From a virus: 40,144 nucleotides of DNA. Shown piece by piece: positions 37,193 through 40,144 of the stretch. The notes under the pieces are model-generated. The model saw only the letters and a program-made list of their open reading frames with translations, was not told the DNA's origin and made no database searches. Where the stretch lies: positions 1-40,144 of the IMG/VR virus record IMGVR_UViG_3300034072_002251. One strand, given 5' to 3'. A program made the position numbers and the translations under genes. Position 1 is the first letter of the stretch. Every line of letters begins with the position of its first letter.

Positions 37193-37224
37193 GGCTCCAG
37201 TCACAACCAGGCTGGAGCCTTTTT
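37193..37224 (+). terminator. Terminator-like hairpin just before the endolysin ATG
   Basis: GGCTCCAG (37193-37200) pairs with CTGGAGCC (37212-37219), 11-nt loop, followed by TTTTT, one base short of the ATG at 37226. The stem contains the GGAG Shine-Dalgarno sequence. The element could halt late transcription before the lysis genes or hide the ribosome-binding site. Confidence 0.8.
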
Positions 37225-37225
37225 C

Positions 37226-38041
37226 ATGGATCGCGGCATTTTCTTCGATGAGGCGCGGAAGCGGCTAAAGGTCAAGACACTTAGCCAATCGCAGGTTGAC
37301 GGCTTCGAGTTCCTGATCACCTATGCTCTCAACCGCCGTACGCCGCTGATGTGGTTCGCTTACATCCTGGCCACATCCTGGCACGAGACTGGCCGGACAA
37401 TGCAGCCGGTTCGCGAGACGCTGGCGGACACCGATGCCAAGGCCGTTGCCCGCCTCGATCGGGCGTTCAAGGCTGGCAAGCTCGGCAGTGTGTCTAAGCC
37501 CTACTGGCGGTTCGACCAGGACGGCAAGACCTGGCTCGGCCGGGGCTTGGTGCAGATCACCCACAAGTACAATTACGAGGTGATGGATTCGCTAATCCCA
37601 GGCGCGGATCTGGTGAAGGATCCGAACCGGGCGATGCTTCCGGAGATCGCGGCCGAGATCATGTTCACTGGCCTTGAGCTCGGCAGCTTCACCCGGTTTG
37701 GGCTCAAAGACTTCGTCGACGTCATCGATGACGACGATGCCAAGGACAGGGCTGAATTCAAGGCTGCTCGAAAGACCGTCAACGGGCGGGACAAGGCAGA
37801 CAAGATCGCCGACTACGCCATCGCGTTTGAACATGCGTTGCGGGTCGCCGGTTACCCGGAAATCCCGGTGCCAAAGGCTTCGGCGCCAGCGCCGGCGCCT
37901 GTCGTACCGCCTCCGCCCGCGCCGAAGCCGGCGGAGCCTGTACCCACGCCGGCGGCGATCGAGCGCCAACCTGCCACGGCGAACTGGCTTGAGGCGCTGC
38001 TCATGACGCTTGCGAAGATCTTCGGAGGGACAAAGTCATGA
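37226..38041 (+). CDS. Endolysin, GH19/chitinase-like (271 aa)
   Basis: Cell wall hydrolase for lysis. LATSWHETGRTMQPVRETLA (His53, Glu54) and the downstream WLGRGLVQITHKYNYEVM fit the GH19/lysozyme-like pattern with a catalytic Glu in the HET motif. A Pro/Ala-rich linker (about 211-249) leads to a C-terminal amphipathic helix (NWLEALLMTLAKIFGG), which may anchor it to the membrane. No signal peptide, so export relies on the holin. It lies just after the terminator-like hairpin. Confidence 0.87.
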   Translation: MDRGIFFDEARKRLKVKTLSQSQVDGFEFLITYALNRRTPLMWFAYILATSWHETGRTMQPVRETLADTDAKAVARLDRAFKAGKLGSVSKPYWRFDQDGKTWLGRGLVQITHKYNYEVMDSLIPGADLVKDPNRAMLPEIAAEIMFTGLELGSFTRFGLKDFVDVIDDDDAKDRAEFKAARKTVNGRDKADKIADYAIAFEHALRVAGYPEIPVPKASAPAPAPVVPPPPAPKPAEPVPTPAAIERQPATANWLEALLMTLAKIFGGTKS

Positions 38042-38253
38042 CGGCATCTGTCATCGGGCCTGTTGCCCGCATTCTGATCCGATATCTCTCGATGGCGCTA
38101 ATGGCCAAGGGCTATTTCAGCCAGGAGACGGCCGACGCCCTCATTGTCGATCGCGATCTGCAGCAGCTCGTCGAGATGGGCCTCGGCCTGGCAATGGCCA
38201 CTGCAACCGAGGTCTACTACAAGCGCGCCCTCAAGCGAGGCTGGCGCACATGA
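38038..38253 (+). CDS. Holin-like small protein (71 aa)
   Basis: Two short hydrophobic stretches (VIGPVARILIRYLSMALMAK and LVEMGLGLAMATATEVYYKR) and a basic C-terminus suit a small holin. The pattern 'RxxxAALMAKGYFS…DLQQLVEMGLG…TEVYY' recalls the Pam3 gp28 family of putative holins, from memory. Location between endolysin and spanins supports this. The ATG overlaps the endolysin stop. Confidence 0.75.
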   Translation: MTASVIGPVARILIRYLSMALMAKGYFSQETADALIVDRDLQQLVEMGLGLAMATATEVYYKRALKRGWRT

Positions 38254-38483
38254 CGCGGCTGGCAATCCTCGCCGGCATCGCGATCGCCGGCGGCCTGTTA
38301 CTCGCCTTCGCGTTTCACCACGGCGCGGCGGGTGAAAAGGCAAAGACGGCGGCTCGCGAGGCGCGCGAGCTGACCGAGCAGATCAAGGACAGGAGCCTTA
38401 TCGATGACCAGGTTGAACGCATGTCTGCTGCTGATCTCTGCGCTGGCCTTGGCGGGCTGTGGCACGACGGGAAGTGTGAATGA
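38250..38483 (+). CDS. Rz-like i-spanin (77 aa)
   Basis: An N-terminal membrane segment (LAILAGIAIAGGLLLAFAFH) is followed by a polar, helical, basic-acidic part (GEKAKTAAREARELTEQIKD), as in inner-membrane spanins. Its coding sequence contains the start of the Rz1-like gene in another frame. It is short compared with the lambda Rz (153 aa). The ATG overlaps the holin-like stop. Confidence 0.78.
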   Translation: MTRLAILAGIAIAGGLLLAFAFHHGAAGEKAKTAAREARELTEQIKDRSLIDDQVERMSAADLCAGLGGLWHDGKCE

Positions 38484-38622
38484 CGGGGCGGGTTATGCCC
38501 TGATGACGCCGACGCCGGCGACGCGGGCCTTCATCATCGAGCAGGACCCGCCGTTCGCCCGCCAGGTCGTCGGGCACAACGCTCAATGCAGGACCGATCC
38601 ACTCTGCCGGAAGGGGAAATGA
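38404..38622 (+). CDS. Rz1-like o-spanin lipoprotein (72 aa)
   Basis: A signal peptide (MTRLNACLLLISALALAGCG) with lipobox LAGC at Cys19 targets the mature protein to the outer membrane, followed by a short Pro-containing polar part. The gene begins within the i-spanin gene in a different frame and extends past its end, the classical overlapping Rz/Rz1 arrangement. Together they would fuse inner and outer membranes at lysis. Confidence 0.85.
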   Translation: MTRLNACLLLISALALAGCGTTGSVNDGAGYALMTPTPATRAFIIEQDPPFARQVVGHNAQCRTDPLCRKGK

Positions 38623-38623
38623 C

Positions 38624-38671
38624 ATGGCCATTCTCTACAACCTGCTTGGCCTGAACATCCTCTGGGCCTGA
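38624..38671 (+). CDS. Possible 15-residue hydrophobic peptide
   Basis: ATG with AAGGGGAA upstream encodes MAILYNLLGLNILWA and a TGA stop. It begins 1 base after the o-spanin stop and ends 4 bases before the next gene. It is too short to support by coding statistics; the ribosome-binding site and its place in the lysis cluster are the only evidence. Confidence 0.4.
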   Translation: MAILYNLLGLNILWA

Positions 38672-38675
38672 CGGG

Positions 38676-39023
38676 ATGGACGCCACAAACCTCATCCTCG
38701 AGCAGCTGCGCGGCATCAAGACCGACCTCGCCGACATTCGCCGCGACGGCTCCGAACGGGGCCGCGACATCTGGAAGAAGCTGAACGACCAGGACCGCGA
38801 ACTCGCGCTTCTGGGGCATAGATTTGGCAAGCTCGAGGAGAGCGTGACAGGGCAGGCTTCGACGCTCCAGAAATACCAGGACCTGCACAAACAGGCGCAG
38901 GGAGCCGGCTGGCTCGGCCAGCGCCTGTTGCGTTTCGGGATCGTCATTCTCGGCTTTGCTGGATGGATCTATGCGAGCTGGGCGACGATCGTGGGGGCGC
39001 TGAAATGGATCATCGGCCGGTGA
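38676..39023 (+). CDS. Small membrane protein with coiled coil (115 aa)
   Basis: The N-terminal 60 residues are a charged helix (DATNLILEQLRGIKTDLADI, RDIWKKLNDQDRELALLGHR), and the C-terminal 35 residues are hydrophobic (RFGIVILGFAGWIYASWATI), probably one membrane span. The form is like the DUF1515-type rhizobial phage proteins. A holin, antiholin or spanin partner is possible. It is the last phage gene before attR. GACGGG precedes the ATG. Confidence 0.78.
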   Translation: MDATNLILEQLRGIKTDLADIRRDGSERGRDIWKKLNDQDRELALLGHRFGKLEESVTGQASTLQKYQDLHKQAQGAGWLGQRLLRFGIVILGFAGWIYASWATIVGALKWIIGR

Positions 39024-39089
39024 CTGCGGGCAACATTCCGGGCGCAGTCGCATGGGGGCAAGTCGCTGAAATAGTTAAGGTTTTATGTA

Positions 39090-39136
<47 letters not shown>

Positions 39137-39376
39137 TTCAATGCCTTAGACTTCAGGGGATTGGGCGTCAGAGGCTTGGTTGCAAGCCTTGTGTTTTGGT
39201 CACATTCCAATGTCAGCTGGTGAAATTTGGCAGACGTACTAGGTCTGGTCCTTCCTGTGGATTGCTGTGAATAACTCCTAGCCTGCCGGCAGAACCGAAC
39301 TGCTCTGACGTGGGCGCGCTAAGGCGGCCGGGAGTTGGCAACCTTTCCGCCCCGGTTTCAGAAAAACAGGTTTTCC

Positions 39377-40144
39377 ATGCGCATACTTATTGCAGGAGCC
39401 GGCATTGCCGGGCTGGCCGCCCGCCGGGCTCTGCTCGTCGCGGTTTCTCGGTGAGGCTAGTCGAGCGAAATCAGAATGCCGGTATCGGTGGTGCCGGCCA
39501 ATTCCAGCCCAGGAACGGTACGGGCGATCTGCGATCTCGGCCTCAGCGACGCTGACTGCCGTGGATACGAATGCCTACTGGCAGGGTGCCTCTCCATGCC
39601 GCACGATCCGTTGATCCGATCTCTGACAATTGCTCGCCGGCGATACGCACGACATCGAATACCGTGAGATTCTCGACATCTTCAACCACAACCGAGGCTG
39701 CCGGGTGTTGTTCAATGACGGCAGGGTTGATGACTTCGATCTGGAGGTTCCGGCTGACGGGGGCAGTTCCGCGATGCGCGGAATGACGTTCTCACAGGAT
39801 GTCCGCCCCGAGTATGTCGGCAATGTCTGCTGGCGCTGCATCGTTTCGAACAGCTGCAATGTGGACGAATGGTCCGTGATGCTCGGGCGGATCTGAGCCT
39901 TCTTGGGAAGCCGATCTCCGAGGACGAGCTTTACCTCTATGCAGACATGTCGGTCGATGCCAGTGCTGCTCGCACGTTCGACCATACGACGCCTCTGCTT
40001 CCACTCTTCGGTGGGATCGCCGGTCCGCTGCGTCCGGCGCTTGAACGCGCGTCCGAAGCAGTCGTTCACTGCGCAGAGCTCGTTCGCCTGCATTTGGACA
40101 GCTGGTGTCGGCACCGGGTCGTGTTGATCGGATACGCTGCCCAT
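39377..40144 (+). pseudogene. Decayed FAD-dependent monooxygenase gene (host)
   Basis: The start MRILIAGAGIAGLA is the FAD-binding (Rossmann) signature of flavoprotein monooxygenases. The expected continuation is spread over different frames: GFSVRLVERNQNAGIGGAG (about 39440 on), PGTVRAICDLGLSDAD, then LDIFNHNRGCRVLFNDGRVD and, after an in-frame TGA at about 39894, PLFGGIAGPLRPALERASEA and RVVLIGYAAH (the usual GDAAH-type motif). At least three frameshifts and a stop interrupt it. It lies outside the prophage and runs off the window end. Confidence 0.85.

Overview
The window holds a complete integrated temperate phage of about 39.1 kb plus about 1 kb of host flank. A 38-bp sequence at positions 1-38, which is the 3' end of a tRNA gene (T-arm, acceptor stem and CCA), is repeated exactly at 39099-39136. 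The right copy extends upstream through an anticodon loop reading CTCTTAA, so the target is most likely tRNA-Lys(CTT). High GC, strong G/C bias at third codon positions, and the protein families seen (GapR/DUF2312, ASCH, ArdC, short rhizobial Xre proteins) point to an alphaproteobacterium, most likely Hyphomicrobiales/Rhizobiaceae. The host flank at 39377-40144 carries a decayed FAD-dependent monooxygenase gene.

Layout. (1) 1-4018, leftward: an excisionase-like winged-helix protein, three small genes, a strong intrinsic terminator, then Xre regulator, ASCH protein, tyrosine integrase and two small genes ending in attL. (2) 4019-5096, the switch: a repressor with a degenerate S24-type C-terminal domain, flanked by two clusters of TTTGCA/TGCAAA operators (like lambda OL and OR), with a five-copy 35-36 bp repeat array beside it. 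(3) 5097-14676, rightward early genes: Cro-like protein, zinc-binding protein, DEDD exonuclease, DnaA-like HTH protein, N6-adenine-type methyltransferase, Toprim primase, GapR homologue, an Acb2/Tad1-family protein followed directly by a Tad2 (DUF2829) fusion, and a P-loop replicative ATPase. (4) 14649-16062, leftward: an ArdC-type antirestriction protein followed by a small HTH protein, with a palindromic operator upstream. (5) 16356-16594: a non-coding array of phased TGTAGG/CCTACA boxes next to the terminase genes.

(6) 16631-39023, rightward late genes: small and large terminase, GNAT-like protein, T7-type portal, scaffold, capsid, tail tube proteins A and B, internal virion/ejectosome proteins including one with a lysozyme domain, tail fibre, fibre-assembly-like protein, then lysis genes (GH19-type endolysin, holin-like protein, overlapping Rz/Rz1 spanins) and a small membrane protein. 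The virion is thus T7-like in plan (short tail, internal core proteins), but no single-subunit RNA polymerase, DNA polymerase or ligase gene was seen, so host enzymes are presumably used.

The most notable content is a set of probable counter-defence genes: Acb2/Tad1 plus Tad2 (cyclic-nucleotide sponges against CBASS and Thoeris in characterised relatives), ArdC with its own putative HTH regulator, and a DNA methyltransferase. Also notable are the two repeat arrays, and a stretch at 10075-10813 where a long open frame runs over two genes with better coding signatures in another frame.
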